DNA of 64,000 bases, from the NCBI RefSeq assembly GCF_019402645.1, contig NZ_VKKS01000001.1, forward strand, positions 1,550,970 to 1,614,969. Direction: 5' to 3'. Positions within the stretch are counted from its first letter, which is position 1, and each line of letters opens with the position of its first letter. The position numbers were made by a program, and so were the translations under genes. This DNA comes from Morganella morganii (GTDB lineage: Bacteria; Pseudomonadota; Gammaproteobacteria; Enterobacterales; Enterobacteriaceae). The notes below the pieces were generated by a model. It was not told the DNA's origin and searched no databases. It saw only the letters and a program-made list of their open reading frames with translations. Positions 8,058-17,645 of this stretch are shown here, in pieces.

Positions 8058-10103
8058 TTATTGCGCGCTCTTTGCAATATCCGGCACTTTTGCCAAATCC
8101 GCCGCAATCTTAACAGTTTCATCAAGATACGCATCCGGCCCTTCATAATCTTTCGGCAGCGCTTCCAGATTCACCAGCGGTTTCCTGCCTTCACGGGCAT
8201 AACGTTCATTAATCCGTTTCAGCTTAATCCCTTCCAGTTCTTTATCTTCCTTGTCACGCTTCGCGTAATTCAGGGAAATAATATACTGTGTCGGTTTATT
8301 TGCTTTAAACCGTGCCAGGTCTTCATAAATATAGGCAAATTCCGGATCGGTTTTTGAACGTTCCTGATATTTCTGTGCCAGTTCAGGTATCGCTTTACGG
8401 ATAATATCGGTCTGTGAATACTGCGCCGGGGCAATGCTGTCCCATGGCAGTGCATTATCCTCAAAACTTTCACCGATATCGTCGTTATCAAAGCCGGTCG
8501 GCATAATGATATCCGGCGTTACCCCTTTGCGCTGGGTACTGCCGCCGTTAATACGGTAGAATTTCTGGATAGTATATTGCACAGAGCCCAGATCCGGCCA
8601 TTCCGGACGCAGCATCTGATCATAAATCCGGCTGACCGGACGGTGCTGCTGAACAGTACCTTTACCGAAGGTCGGCTCACCGACAATCAGTGCGCGGCCG
8701 TAATCCTGCATCGCCGCTGCGAAAATCTCAGACGCGGACGCACTCAGGCGATCAACCATCACCACCAGCGGGCCTTTGTAGTAGATAACATCATCGCTGT
8801 CCGCATCTTCACGGACACGTCCGTTGTTATCCCGCACCTGCACCACCGGACCACTGGTGATAAACAGGCCGGACAGATCCACAGCTTCTGTCAGTGCGCC
8901 GCCGCCGTTGCCGCGCAGATCAATAATCACCGCATCCACTTTCTCTTTCGACAGTTTCTGAAGCTGAGTTTTAGTGTCATTGGTCAGACCCACATAGAAG
9001 CCCGGAATATTGAGCACAGCGACTTTCTGGTCGCCGGCCTGTTTTATGGTCATTTTCACCGCCCGATCTTCCAGGCGGATCTGCTCACGGGTCAGGGTCA
9101 CAATGCGCGGTTTGGCACCTTTGGTATCGCCCAGCACTTCCAGGCGGACTTTACTGCCTTTGGCACCTTTGATTTGGGATACCACATCATCCAGACGCCA
9201 GCCGACCACATCCACCATCGGCTTTCCGGCCTGGCCGACGGCCAGAATTTTATCCCCGACCGCCAGTTCCTTGCTCTTCAGTGCAGGACCACCAGCGACC
9301 AGTGAATTAATCACCGTATAATCATCATCCATCCGCAGCACGGCCCCGATGCCTTCCAGAGACAGGCTCATTTCGGAGTTAAACTGCTCGGTATTGCGCG
9401 GGGAGAGATAACTGGTATGCGGATCGATCTCGCGGGCAAACGCGGTCATGATCAGCTGGAAAACATCCTCACTTTTTGTCTGAGTCAGACGTTTGAGTGC
9501 ATAGGTGTAGCGCTTGGTGAGGGTTTCTTTGATTTCATTGTCATTTTTGCCGGACAGTTTCAGGGTCAGCCAGTCATATTTGACTTTGGCGTCCCACAGT
9601 TTATCCAGCTCGGCTTCTGTCTGCGGCCACGGCGCTTTGCTGCGGTCCACATCAATGACATCGTCGCCGTCAAAATTCATCGGCTGTTTCAGGCGGTTCA
9701 GAGCATACTGAAAGCGCTCAAAACGGCGTTTTTGTGACAGGTTAAACAGATCGTATAACGGCTGTAACTCCCCTTTGCGAAGATAGTTACCGACATCTGC
9801 CTTATTTTTGCTGAATTTGGCCACATCAGATGCCAAAAAGACGTTATGACTGTAATCCAGCAGATTCAGATAACGTTCCAGAATTTTCGCTGAAAATTCT
9901 GAGTCCAGCTGAAACTGACGGTAATGAGAATGCAGAAACCGGGAGGTCACACGTTCACTTACCGTAGAGTGCTCCGGCGCCTGCTGAGTATCCGGCAGCT
10001 GGCTGATTTTGACATCCGGCAGCGCAGTGGTACCGGTTTTTGCCATCGTATTGCCGGTTAAACTGAATCCGATGAGCAACGCCAGGGGTAAAAATTTGTT
10101 CAT
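8058..10103 (-). CDS. prc: Carboxy-terminal processing protease (tail-specific protease)
   Basis: A periplasmic serine protease of the S41 family that degrades proteins with non-polar C termini and processes envelope substrates. At 681 residues it has the family length. There is a signal peptide at residues 1-21 (LALLIGFSLTGNTMA), a PDZ domain near residues 240-320, and the Ser-Lys catalytic pair in RLSASASEIF and TFGKGTVQQH. The neighbours proQ and msrC (yebR) lie in the E. coli order, 18 bases separating prc from proQ, so cotranscription is likely. Confidence 0.97.
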   Translation of the reverse strand: MNKFLPLALLIGFSLTGNTMAKTGTTALPDVKISQLPDTQQAPEHSTVSERVTSRFLHSHYRQFQLDSEFSAKILERYLNLLDYSHNVFLASDVAKFSKNKADVGNYLRKGELQPLYDLFNLSQKRRFERFQYALNRLKQPMNFDGDDVIDVDRSKAPWPQTEAELDKLWDAKVKYDWLTLKLSGKNDNEIKETLTKRYTYALKRLTQTKSEDVFQLIMTAFAREIDPHTSYLSPRNTEQFNSEMSLSLEGIGAVLRMDDDYTVINSLVAGGPALKSKELAVGDKILAVGQAGKPMVDVVGWRLDDVVSQIKGAKGSKVRLEVLGDTKGAKPRIVTLTREQIRLEDRAVKMTIKQAGDQKVAVLNIPGFYVGLTNDTKTQLQKLSKEKVDAVIIDLRGNGGGALTEAVDLSGLFITSGPVVQVRDNNGRVREDADSDDVIYYKGPLVVMVDRLSASASEIFAAAMQDYGRALIVGEPTFGKGTVQQHRPVSRIYDQMLRPEWPDLGSVQYTIQKFYRINGGSTQRKGVTPDIIMPTGFDNDDIGESFEDNALPWDSIAPAQYSQTDIIRKAIPELAQKYQERSKTDPEFAYIYEDLARFKANKPTQYIISLNYAKRDKEDKELEGIKLKRINERYAREGRKPLVNLEALPKDYEGPDAYLDETVKIAADLAKVPDIAKSAQ

Positions 10104-10121
10104 GCCTCGGTTGACTCCGTA

Positions 10122-10814
10122 TCAGAATTTTAAGTGTTCCGCACGCACGATCATTGCCAACCCTGAAGGCAGCTGAACACGTACACCGTCTTTGGTGATC
10201 TCAAGAACCTGCGCATCCATAACGCCGGAACCGACAGTCACCTTCAGCTGCTGCCCCACCTTCAGTGCCTGAATATCAGTGATTGGTGTCAGTTCAGACT
10301 GAGATTCCGGACGGGCTGCCCGTGGTTTACGTGGTGCATCAGCGGATTTTGGCGACTGAGCTTTGCCGGTACGCGGTGCTTTGGGCTTATCCGTGCGGCT
10401 GCGGCGGGAGTCAGCGGCGGCTTTGTCTGCCTGACGCGGTTTTTTCTCACCTTCCTGCTCACGTTTCTGCGCGCGCTGCGCCTGGACTCTGGCTTTAGCT
10501 TCCGTTAACTGGGTACGGGCATGTTCAACATGTTCCGCTTCCAGATCGCCGCAATCGTTACCATCAAGATCAACACGTTTGGCTCCTTCTTTGACGCCAT
10601 ACAGGTAGCGCCAGCTGGAGGTGTACATCCGCAGTGCGGTACGTAACTGTGTTTTACTGATACCATCTTCTTCAGTGATACGACTGACGATATCGCGGAA
10701 GATGCCGATTTTCAGCGGACGGGCTTCGCCTTCTGCCACAAAGCATTGCGGGAAGCGCTGAGCCAAAAATGAAATAATTTCTTTACTGCTATTCAACTTG
10801 GGTTGATTTTCCAT
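10122..10814 (-). CDS. proQ: RNA chaperone ProQ
   Basis: An RNA-binding protein that stabilises many small RNAs and mRNA 3' ends. It has an N-terminal FinO-like domain (about residues 5-115, including FPQCF and [21 protein letters not shown]) and a Lys/Arg/Ala-rich linker. A C-terminal Tudor-like domain follows (about residues 175-230, [20 protein letters not shown]). Length 230 matches the family. It sits directly upstream of prc, as in E. coli. Confidence 0.95.
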   Translation of the reverse strand: MENQPKLNSSKEIISFLAQRFPQCFVAEGEARPLKIGIFRDIVSRITEEDGISKTQLRTALRMYTSSWRYLYGVKEGAKRVDLDGNDCGDLEAEHVEHARTQLTEAKARVQAQRAQKREQEGEKKPRQADKAAADSRRSRTDKPKAPRTGKAQSPKSADAPRKPRAARPESQSELTPITDIQALKVGQQLKVTVGSGVMDAQVLEITKDGVRVQLPSGLAMIVRAEHLKF

Positions 10815-10909
10815 GAATTTTCCTGATTACAACGGTGCTTTGCCAACCAACAGGCATGAACAGGCGTCATTATAATAGTGTTGCAGACAAATGCTATGCT
10901 CCCGGAGGC

Positions 10910-11407
10910 CTAACTTGCGATCATTTCACGATATTTCGGCATAAAGCACGTTGCCAGATGTGCGCAGAGCGCGTCATTCAAGGCTTTGAGACCAATTTCA
11001 TCATTATTATCAAAACGATTAAAAATCGGGCTGTCGATATCCAGTACGCCGATAATCTGACCATTTACGACAAGCGGCAACACGATTTCTGAGTTACTGG
11101 CCGAATCACAGGCAATATGTCCGGCAAAATCATGCACATCGTCCACACGGATCACCCGCGCCTGTGCAACCGCCGTTCCGCAGACACCACGCCCCGCCGG
11201 AATGCGGACACAAGCCACTTTTCCCTGGAACGGCCCCAGTACAAGGGTATCTTCCTGAAGGAGATAAAATCCGGCCCAGTTTATCTGTTCCAGCTCATCA
11301 AAAAGGACGGCACTGACATTGGACAGTGTCGCGATGACATCTTTCTCATCACTGATAAGCGATGTTAAGCGGCGGGTTAGATCCTGATAAAACGCGAGTT
11401 TATTCAT
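10910..11407 (-). CDS. msrC: Free methionine-(R)-sulfoxide reductase (GAF domain)
   Basis: A 165-residue single GAF-domain enzyme (YebR family) that reduces free methionine-R-sulfoxide. The three cysteines of the catalytic and resolving set are seen in VACVRIPAGRGVCGTAVA and HIACDSASN. Its position next to proQ-prc matches E. coli. A 95-base gap separates it from proQ. Confidence 0.9.
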   Translation of the reverse strand: MNKLAFYQDLTRRLTSLISDEKDVIATLSNVSAVLFDELEQINWAGFYLLQEDTLVLGPFQGKVACVRIPAGRGVCGTAVAQARVIRVDDVHDFAGHIACDSASNSEIVLPLVVNGQIIGVLDIDSPIFNRFDNNDEIGLKALNDALCAHLATCFMPKYREMIAS

Positions 11408-11544
11408 GTGTCACACTACAGTTACGGGTTAATCATCCGGTTAAAGTAATGTTTAATTTATATCAAATAACGGGGATGCCCTATAGGATTATTACAAATC
11501 CTTGCGCATTTTTCGTAAAAAAGGAAGATGAAGAACAGCAGGAA

Positions 11545-11643
11545 TAAAAAAGAGACCGGATAAAGTCCTCTATCCGGTCCAGGGAAAAGGCTCATAGCGA
11601 GCCGTGCGCTAAAATTGCCATTGAAAATATCGTACAACCTACA
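11545..11643 (-). ncRNA. sdsR: Small regulatory RNA SdsR (RyeB)
   Basis: The minus strand here carries the conserved SdsR body: TTTTAGCGCACGGCTC, then TTTTCCCTGGACCG, ending in a terminator hairpin (11554-11579) and TCTCTTTTTT. The location between msrC and yebY corresponds to that of E. coli sdsR. Upstream, CTAATCTTAA at 11656-11647 fits a sigma-S type -10, putting the start near 11643 and the length near 99 nt. SdsR is a Hfq-dependent stationary-phase sRNA. The opposite strand could encode the antisense SraC (RyeA). The remainder of the 11408-11785 gap is AT-rich with no ORF. Confidence 0.85.
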
Positions 11644-11785
11644 TGATTAAGATTAGTCGGTTTGATTACATATGCAAAATATTTATTTATCAAATTATTA
11701 ACATATATCTGATTTAAATAGCTTATATTTCAGATGGTTAATTAATAACCAAATATTAATCGTTAAATTTCATAATTAATATGTG

Positions 11786-12124
11786 TTATTTATCACCACA
11801 CAGCGCACCGGCAGCCTCAATAACCGGGGTGAGATCCATGCCTTTTTCCGGGTCTCCGGGTTGCTTTAATGTGATAACTGAGAGGTCAGTCACCTTTATT
11901 TTCTGCTCTTTTGCCTGTTGTGCCGCCACATCGTTCAGCGGATACGACATCAGTGTGGACGGATTAATCACCCACAGCGCATTGCCGTCCCGGCAGTTGA
12001 TCATCACTTCCTCACGGGTAAACGGCCATTTTTCACCAAACTGGAATTTGCTGATGGTTTTCAGCGGCGCAGCCTGTGCCGCCCCCGCCAGTAAAAGAGG
12101 AATTAATGCCAGAGCTTTCATCAT
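11786..12124 (-). CDS. yebY: DUF2511 family exported protein YebY
   Basis: A 112-residue periplasmic protein with a signal peptide (MKALALIPLLLAGAAQA). It has the YebY-type core FGEKWPFTREEVMINCRDGNALWVINP and a C-terminal cysteine (GALCGDK) likely paired with the one in the core. The family is linked by gene order to copD (yebZ) and copC (yobA), as here. Its exact role is unknown; copper handling is inferred from context. Confidence 0.88.
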   Translation of the reverse strand: MMKALALIPLLLAGAAQAAPLKTISKFQFGEKWPFTREEVMINCRDGNALWVINPSTLMSYPLNDVAAQQAKEQKIKVTDLSVITLKQPGDPEKGMDLTPVIEAAGALCGDK

Positions 12125-12155
12125 CGTATGTCCCGGTTGTCAGCCCGCCGGATAT

Positions 12156-13055
12156 TTATACAGGCTGATAAGTTGCAAAAATCGCCACCATTAAAATGGC
12201 CAGTGTGCCGAGAATTATCTCAACCCAGCTGTTAATCATCAACAGGCGGAAGCGGCCTGATTGTGCGATTTTCGGTACCACTGCATAACGGTTTATCACT
12301 GCCAGCAGCACCATCGTCAGCACCAGTCCGGTTTTCAGCCACAACAGTGCCTGATAATCACTGCCGCTCCACTGCGGCCAGTCCGGCAGCAACAGCATGG
12401 TGCTGATAAGGCCGGTTGCCAGTACCAGAAAAACGGCGGCGTGTCCCAGGTTTGAAAAACGGATCAGGATCGCCACTACTTCCTTCGGCAATCCCTGTGC
12501 CAGCTTGTCACGCCGCAGCAAAATCAGCAGACAGATCAGGAACGGCCACAAACCGCCGAACCAGTAAGCAGCACTGAGCAAATGAACAATCTGATTAAGC
12601 TGATACAGCCGCCCGGTCCAGCCGTTGTACAGCATGCCATGGCCGGTAAAGGCGTGCAGAACCAGTATTGCCGCCGCACATGCCAGAAACAGGCCGCTCT
12701 GCACCCGGCCGGCCGGCAGCAGCAATCCGCTGCAAAGAATAACGGCAAGCAGCAGTTGCCAGCGCCAGATCTCCCCGAAAGATGTGGAGAGTACCGCAGA
12801 GATAATATCCGGATCCCGCATATCCGCCCAGCCGTCCCCCATCAGTGCCGCCTGTAACAGCAGCCAGAGAAAGGTTGTCAGAACGGTAAATACCGCCGCA
12901 CTGCGGGCAGTGTAACGAAGCCGCGCCCGCAGCAGCAGTGCCACGCGGTCACCGGACAGCAGAACAGTAAACAGGCCGCAGCCCGCAAGGAGCATTACGG
13001 CCGTAAAGTGAATGAAGCGGCAGATAATCAGCAGCGCTTCCGGTGTCAGTTCCAT
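12156..13055 (-). CDS. copD: Copper homeostasis membrane protein CopD (YebZ)
   Basis: A 299-residue inner-membrane protein with about eight predicted membrane helices and histidines in the early helices (ICRFIHFTAVML) and mid-protein (HAFTGHGMLYN, QIVHLLSAAYWFGGLW), as in the CopD family. It is thought to move copper across the inner membrane together with periplasmic CopC. It lies 7 bases downstream of the copC stop and 31 bases upstream of yebY, so the three form an operon. Confidence 0.9.
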   Translation of the reverse strand: MELTPEALLIICRFIHFTAVMLLAGCGLFTVLLSGDRVALLLRARLRYTARSAAVFTVLTTFLWLLLQAALMGDGWADMRDPDIISAVLSTSFGEIWRWQLLLAVILCSGLLLPAGRVQSGLFLACAAAILVLHAFTGHGMLYNGWTGRLYQLNQIVHLLSAAYWFGGLWPFLICLLILLRRDKLAQGLPKEVVAILIRFSNLGHAAVFLVLATGLISTMLLLPDWPQWSGSDYQALLWLKTGLVLTMVLLAVINRYAVVPKIAQSGRFRLLMINSWVEIILGTLAILMVAIFATYQPV

Positions 13056-13062
13056 AACCGGT

Positions 13063-13446
13063 TTATTTTACCGTGAACTGATAGTCACCGTTGGTTTTGT
13101 GTCCGTCAACAGAAACGACTTTCCATTCAACGTGATAAACACCTGCGGACAGGGTTTCAGTCAGCGGGAGGATCAGGCGGGTATCATTTCCTTCCGCCAG
13201 TTCCGGTTTTCCGGCAGCGACACTTTTATTCTGTGCATCTTTCACACTGATTTTACTGAATTTCAGTTCAATACCTTCCGAAAAATCCAGAGAGATATGC
13301 TCCGGTGAACCGATCACCGCCGTATCTGCCGCCGGGACCAGGGTTTTGACATGAGCGTGTGCGAACGCCTGCTGGCCGGATAAACCGGCAAATAAAACAA
13401 CAACAGCAGATAATTTGCGCCAGTGCGCCGTCAGGTTGGTTAACAT
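13063..13446 (-). CDS. copC: Periplasmic copper-binding protein CopC (YobA)
   Basis: A 127-residue protein with a signal peptide (SAVVVLFAGLSGQQAFA) and the copper-binding N terminus HAHVKTLVPAAD of the mature chain. The CopC/Ig-like fold region DFSEGIELKFSKISV follows, and then HVEWKVVSVDGHKTNGDYQF. I start it at 13446 because GAGG lies 9 bases upstream there; the frame is open further to 13572. First gene of the copC-copD-yebY operon. Confidence 0.9.
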   Translation of the reverse strand: MLTNLTAHWRKLSAVVVLFAGLSGQQAFAHAHVKTLVPAADTAVIGSPEHISLDFSEGIELKFSKISVKDAQNKSVAAGKPELAEGNDTRLILPLTETLSAGVYHVEWKVVSVDGHKTNGDYQFTVK

Positions 13447-13560
13447 AATGGTATGCCTCATTTTTGCAGGTGATGTAATTATGCGGGACATACTAGCGCA
13501 ACCGGGGACATTGCGGAAACCTTCACAGGCCGGAGAGTATTTTTTGTGATCGGTAACACA

Positions 13561-13604
13561 AATAAAAACCACACAAATATCAGTATATTATGATATTTGT
13601 GTGG
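13561..13604 (-). terminator. ftnA terminator
   Basis: A 14-bp perfect stem (CCACACAAATATCA / TGATATTTGTGTGG, 13569-13604) followed on the minus strand by TTTTTATTT, placed 34 bases after the ftnA stop. Confidence 0.8.
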
Positions 13605-13637
13605 TTATATTATAAATAATAATGCTGTTAAAAATAA

Positions 13638-14144
13638 TCAGCTTGCTGATGGTTCGCTGGCCATACGGCCCAGATCTTTATCCAGCAGGAACAGTGATTT
13701 GCCGCTGTCACCCACCATCGCGAATTTATCCAGTACAGATTTGAACAGTTTTTCTTCTTCGTGCTGTTCAGCCACATACCATTGCAGGAAGTTAAAGGTC
13801 GAGTAATCCTGTGAGGTCAGTGCAGCATGTACCAGTTTATTAATTTCATCAGTAATTAATTTTTCGTGTTCCAGCGTCAGGGTGAAAATATCACTCACTG
13901 AACCGAATTCTGACGGCGGCGCATCAATGGCCCCCAGCAGCGGCATTGCGCCGGTATCGCTGAGATAATTAAACAGACGCTGCATATGTTCCATTTCTTC
14001 CGCAGCATGCGCTTTCAAAAATGCGGCAGCACCTTCGTAGCCTTTATCAGCACACCATGCGCTCATCTGCAAATATAAATTTGAGGAATAAAATTCAAGA
14101 TTCAGTTGGGCATTAAGCTGTTTGATCATATCCGGCTTTAACAT
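13638..14144 (-). CDS. ftnA: Non-haem ferritin
   Basis: An iron-storage protein of 168 residues assembling as a 24-mer. The ferroxidase residues are in place: Glu17 in LNLEFYSS, the Glu-x2-His pair in AAEEMEHMQ, and Gln/Glu in [15 protein letters not shown] precedes the ATG. Monocistronic, with its own terminator; divergent from holE. Confidence 0.96.
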   Translation of the reverse strand: MLKPDMIKQLNAQLNLEFYSSNLYLQMSAWCADKGYEGAAAFLKAHAAEEMEHMQRLFNYLSDTGAMPLLGAIDAPPSEFGSVSDIFTLTLEHEKLITDEINKLVHAALTSQDYSTFNFLQWYVAEQHEEEKLFKSVLDKFAMVGDSGKSLFLLDKDLGRMASEPSAS

Positions 14145-14381
14145 ATACAGGCTCCTGTGCAGTCATTTATTTCATCATCTGCGGCCATTATGCACACTCC
14201 TGCCGGGAAGAGAAGTACTATTTAATAAATTCACAACATATTGAAAACAAAATGATTTTGTAAAGATAATCAGAATTAATCGCATTCTCTTTATGGCGGG
14301 ACTGATAACGACCCAATCCGGACTTGCAGTCCGGCGGCTGCTCAGTTAAGTTAAGGCCGTCAGCCGTTACAGGAGCATATC

Positions 14382-14615
14382 GTGGGTTATAATCTTGCCG
14401 AACTCAGTCAGGAAGAGATGGATAAAATCAATGCGGACTTAGCCGCATCCGGTGTCGCATTTAAAGAGCGTTATAATATGCCGGTGATTGCCGAGCAGGT
14501 ACAGCAGACACTGCCGGAATCTCTGCGTGCTTATTTTACCGAACGTCTGGTGTTTTACCGTCAGCTCAGTGCCGGCCTCTCCCGCCTGCCGTATGAGCCG
14601 AACGCCAAACGCTGA
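14382..14615 (+). CDS. holE: DNA polymerase III subunit theta
   Basis: A 77-residue match to HolE: the N-terminal [19 protein letters not shown], then [15 protein letters not shown], and the C-terminal [12 protein letters not shown]. Theta binds the epsilon proofreading subunit of the polymerase III core. The start is a GTG at 14382 with AGGAG six bases upstream. Its location next to the copC region agrees with E. coli. Confidence 0.93.
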   Translation: MGYNLAELSQEEMDKINADLAASGVAFKERYNMPVIAEQVQQTLPESLRAYFTERLVFYRQLSAGLSRLPYEPNAKR

Positions 14616-14622
14616 ATACAAT

Positions 14623-14648
14623 AAAGGCGTGCCTGTGCACGCCTTTTT
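14623..14648. terminator. Terminator between holE and yebF
   Basis: AAAGGCGTGC-CTGT-GCACGCCTTT stem-loop followed by TTTT; placed between convergent holE and yebF. Confidence 0.85.
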
Positions 14649-14669
14649 ACTGATTAACAGTCAGTGTCA

Positions 14670-15053
14670 TTACTGCGGCAGACTGTATGTCATGGTCTTC
14701 GCCGCACAATTAATATCAACGGTGTAGCTTACCTGCTTTTTCGAACCACGCACAATCAGCGGCACACTGTAATTTCCGTCTTTCTCAGTCACTTCCGCCA
14801 CATTAACCCAGGCAACCGGCTTGCTGCCCAGCAGCACTTTGTCATCCTGCCAGCGCGGGTAACGGCTCTGCACGAAGTCATATTTCACCTGTGCCGCTAT
14901 CTGATCTTTGTTCAGTGATTCACACGACGGGAACGTCACCATACGCTCATTTCTGACTTCCGCTGAGGCCGGAGCCTGTGCGCTGACAGTGAATGCCAGC
15001 AGAATACCTGCACCTGTCAGTCCGGTACGGGTGAACAGATTCATTGCCTTCAT
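14670..15053 (-). CDS. yebF: Exported protein YebF
   Basis: A 127-residue protein with a signal peptide (about residues 10-31) and two cysteines (FPSCESLN and VDINCAAK) at the positions that form the YebF disulfide. It also has the core WQDDKVLLGSKPVAWVNVAEV. E. coli YebF is exported to the medium, probably through porins, and resembles colicin M immunity protein. AGGAGG sits four bases before the ATG. Confidence 0.85.
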   Translation of the reverse strand: MKAMNLFTRTGLTGAGILLAFTVSAQAPASAEVRNERMVTFPSCESLNKDQIAAQVKYDFVQSRYPRWQDDKVLLGSKPVAWVNVAEVTEKDGNYSVPLIVRGSKKQVSYTVDINCAAKTMTYSLPQ

Positions 15054-15196
15054 AAAACCTCCTGTTTTAATCCCGAAAGAGACTAAATGTCATTTTTATA
15101 CAATAGCGCTTAATTAAATTTTACTTAATGCTTATTGCTGCAAACTAACATATTTATTATCAGGAAATTGTGACACTTGTTAAATATTTGTTTCTG

Positions 15197-15388
15197 TTAT
15201 TCGCTGTCGTCATCTTCCTCATCAAACAACGCACGGATCTGCTCCCCCCCGTGATGCCGTTCGCGTAACTCTGCCGCGACCAGTCCGATAGCCTCACCAC
15301 TGCTCATTCCTTCCTGCATCAGGGTGTGGATCCGCTCGACAGCGGCCTGCTGTTCTTCATGACTTAACGCTGGCATTCCGGTAAACAT
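15197..15388 (-). CDS. yoaH: UPF0181 family protein YoaH
   Basis: A 63-residue acidic protein whose core [20 protein letters not shown] followed by [12 protein letters not shown] is the YoaH family motif. Function unknown. I start at the ATG at 15388 (AAGG five bases upstream), not the GTG at 15394. It is divergent from pabB, as in E. coli. Confidence 0.88.
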   Translation of the reverse strand: MFTGMPALSHEEQQAAVERIHTLMQEGMSSGEAIGLVAAELRERHHGGEQIRALFDEEDDDSE

Positions 15389-15512
15389 AATCACCTTCTA
15401 TAACATTTCAGTAAAAAACACATTATACTCATAAAGATGGCGGTACGCATCCGCCTGTTTTCCGATAAGATAACCGGCAGTTTCCGGACACAGATTACTG
15501 ACAGATTTAATT

Positions 15513-16892
15513 ATGACATCACATTCCGTACCTGTACTGACACCGCTTGAATATCATCCCGGTCTTGCCCTGACCCTGTTTGCCCCGTTGTCACATCAGC
15601 CGTGGGCAATGCTGCTGCACTCAGGCAGCGCTCATCATCAGCATAACCGCTTTGATATTCTGACCGCCGATCCCCTGATGACACTGACCACCCGGGGTGA
15701 TGAAACCTTAACTGAAGATAGCCGGGGGCGGCGCGTCCGTCAAAATGACGACCCGTTTCAGTTACTGGATGCTGCACTGGAGCAGTGCGGGCTGAATCCG
15801 CTGCCGCACAACGATTATCCGTTTGCAGGCGGCGCGATGGGATTATGGGGATATGATCTCGGGCGGCGCACCGAGTCCCTGCCGTCGCTGGCACGTAATG
15901 AGCTGTCTGTGCCGGATATGGCTGCCGGTATTTACGACTGGGCGGTGATTGTTGACCACCAGCGCCGCTGTGCCACATTAATCACGTATACCGATCCCGC
16001 CGCACGCCTGCACTGGCTGGAGAATCAGAAAGCGCCGGATAGCGCACCTTTCGCCCTGACCGGCCACTGGCAGTCCGATATGACCGAAGAGGAATATCAC
16101 GCCGGTATTGCCCGTATTCATGAATACTTACAGGCCGGTGACTGTTATCAGGTCAATTTGTCACAGGGATTTTCCGTTCCGTATGAGGGGGATGAATGGC
16201 AGGCGTTTCTGCGGCTGAATGATGAGAACAAAGCGCCGTTTTCGGCATTTCTTCGTCTGCCGGATGCCGCCATTCTGTCTGTTTCACCGGAGCGTTTTCT
16301 GTGGCTGAAAGACGGTACCGCAGAAACCCGGCCAATCAAAGGCACGCGTCCGCGTCATTCGGATGACCCGCAGGCCGACGAGGCAGAAAAACAGGCGCTG
16401 GCCGCGTCAGAGAAAGATCGCTCGGAAAACCTGATGATTGTGGATCTGATGCGCAATGATATCGGCCGTGTGGCACTTCCGGGTTCGGTCAGTGTGCCGT
16501 CCCTGTTTGCTGTTGAGCCGTTTCCGGCCGTCTGGCATATGGTCAGCACTATCACCGCACAATTACCGGCAGAATGCCGGGCTGCACATTTGCTGCGTGC
16601 CTGTTTTCCCGGCGGCTCCATTACCGGTGCGCCGAAAATCCGGGCAATGGAAATCATTGAGGAACTCGAACCCGTCCGCCGCCACGCCTACTGCGGTGCT
16701 GTCGGTTATATCAGCGCCTGCGGCACCATGGACACCAATATCGCGATCAGAACGCTGATTGCAGAAAACAACCACCTGTATTGCCGGGCGGGCGGCGGGA
16801 TCGTCGCGGACAGCTGTGCCGCAGATGAATATCAGGAAACCTTCGATAAACTGAGCCTGATCCTGACCGTTCTGCCGGAGAAAACAAAATGA
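15513..16892 (+). CDS. pabB: Aminodeoxychorismate synthase component I
   Basis: It makes 4-amino-4-deoxychorismate from chorismate with ammonia from PabA, in folate synthesis. At 459 residues it has the family length. It carries the PabB-specific lysine at residue 276 (RPIKGTRPR), which separates PabB from TrpE (Ala in that place). Chorismate-binding motifs include CFPGGSITGAPKIRAMEII and AGGGIVADSCAADEYQET. Its stop overlaps the nudL start, making a two-gene operon. Confidence 0.95.
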   Translation: MTSHSVPVLTPLEYHPGLALTLFAPLSHQPWAMLLHSGSAHHQHNRFDILTADPLMTLTTRGDETLTEDSRGRRVRQNDDPFQLLDAALEQCGLNPLPHNDYPFAGGAMGLWGYDLGRRTESLPSLARNELSVPDMAAGIYDWAVIVDHQRRCATLITYTDPAARLHWLENQKAPDSAPFALTGHWQSDMTEEEYHAGIARIHEYLQAGDCYQVNLSQGFSVPYEGDEWQAFLRLNDENKAPFSAFLRLPDAAILSVSPERFLWLKDGTAETRPIKGTRPRHSDDPQADEAEKQALAASEKDRSENLMIVDLMRNDIGRVALPGSVSVPSLFAVEPFPAVWHMVSTITAQLPAECRAAHLLRACFPGGSITGAPKIRAMEIIEELEPVRRHAYCGAVGYISACGTMDTNIAIRTLIAENNHLYCRAGGGIVADSCAADEYQETFDKLSLILTVLPEKTK

Positions 16893-17455
16893 ATCCGCTT
16901 GAGCGTTTTATTCCCCGGTTTCAGTTAACCCGCCCCTCCGAAGCGGAAATTGCCGGTGAGCGGGATCTCCGGGCGGCGGTTTTGCTGCCGATCATCAATA
17001 AAGCACGGCCGGGAATTCTGCTGACACAGCGGGCAGCGTCACTGCGCTCTCATCCCGGTCAGATTGCCCTTCCGGGCGGCGCGGCGGATCCTGGCGACAT
17101 TTCACCGATTGCCACTGCGCTGCGTGAGGCACGTGAGGAAGTCGGTATTCCGCCCCGATCCGTACAGGTACTGGGGCAAATGGCGCCTGTGGACAGTGTG
17201 ACGGGTTTCCGGGTCACTCCGGTGGTCGGGATTATTCCGGCGTCACTGCCGCTGTCGGGGAACCCGCAGGAAGTTGCGGATATCTTTGAACTGCCGCTTG
17301 ATGCCGCCCTCGATCTGAGCCGCTATCGTTACATTGATATGACCCGCAATACTGTGGAACGCCGTCTCTATTTTTACCTGTATGAGGGTCGGATGATTTG
17401 GGGGTTAACAGCGGGTATTTTATATCGTCTTGCAATGCAAGTGAAAAATGATTGA
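16889..17455 (+). CDS. nudL: Nudix hydrolase, CoA pyrophosphatase-like
   Basis: A 188-residue protein with the UPF0035 signature LLTQRAASLRSHPGQIALPGG (start and end seen at residues about 50-70) and the Nudix box ending REAREEVGI. NudL-family enzymes cleave coenzyme A or related diphosphates. The start overlaps pabB by 4 bases, the same pairing as in E. coli. Confidence 0.9.
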   Translation: MNPLERFIPRFQLTRPSEAEIAGERDLRAAVLLPIINKARPGILLTQRAASLRSHPGQIALPGGAADPGDISPIATALREAREEVGIPPRSVQVLGQMAPVDSVTGFRVTPVVGIIPASLPLSGNPQEVADIFELPLDAALDLSRYRYIDMTRNTVERRLYFYLYEGRMIWGLTAGILYRLAMQVKND

Positions 17456-17645
17456 TTTGTAACCGGATTCACGCTTCTGCCCTATTTCCCCCTGCTTTTT
17501 TTCATCAGGTATGCCCGGATTTTATCCGAAAGCGCTGTTATGCAGTGAAAAATGCGATAAACTACTTTATCCGTGTGAGCAAATAACAGTAAAGTAACGC
17601 GCTTTACGATAAATCACTATTACATTGTTTTTTAAGGAGTCTGAC

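Noticed and set aside
8577-9305. 242-codon plus-strand ORF inside prc
   Set aside because: His/Gln/Arg-rich shadow opposite a well-recognised gene; no family resemblance.
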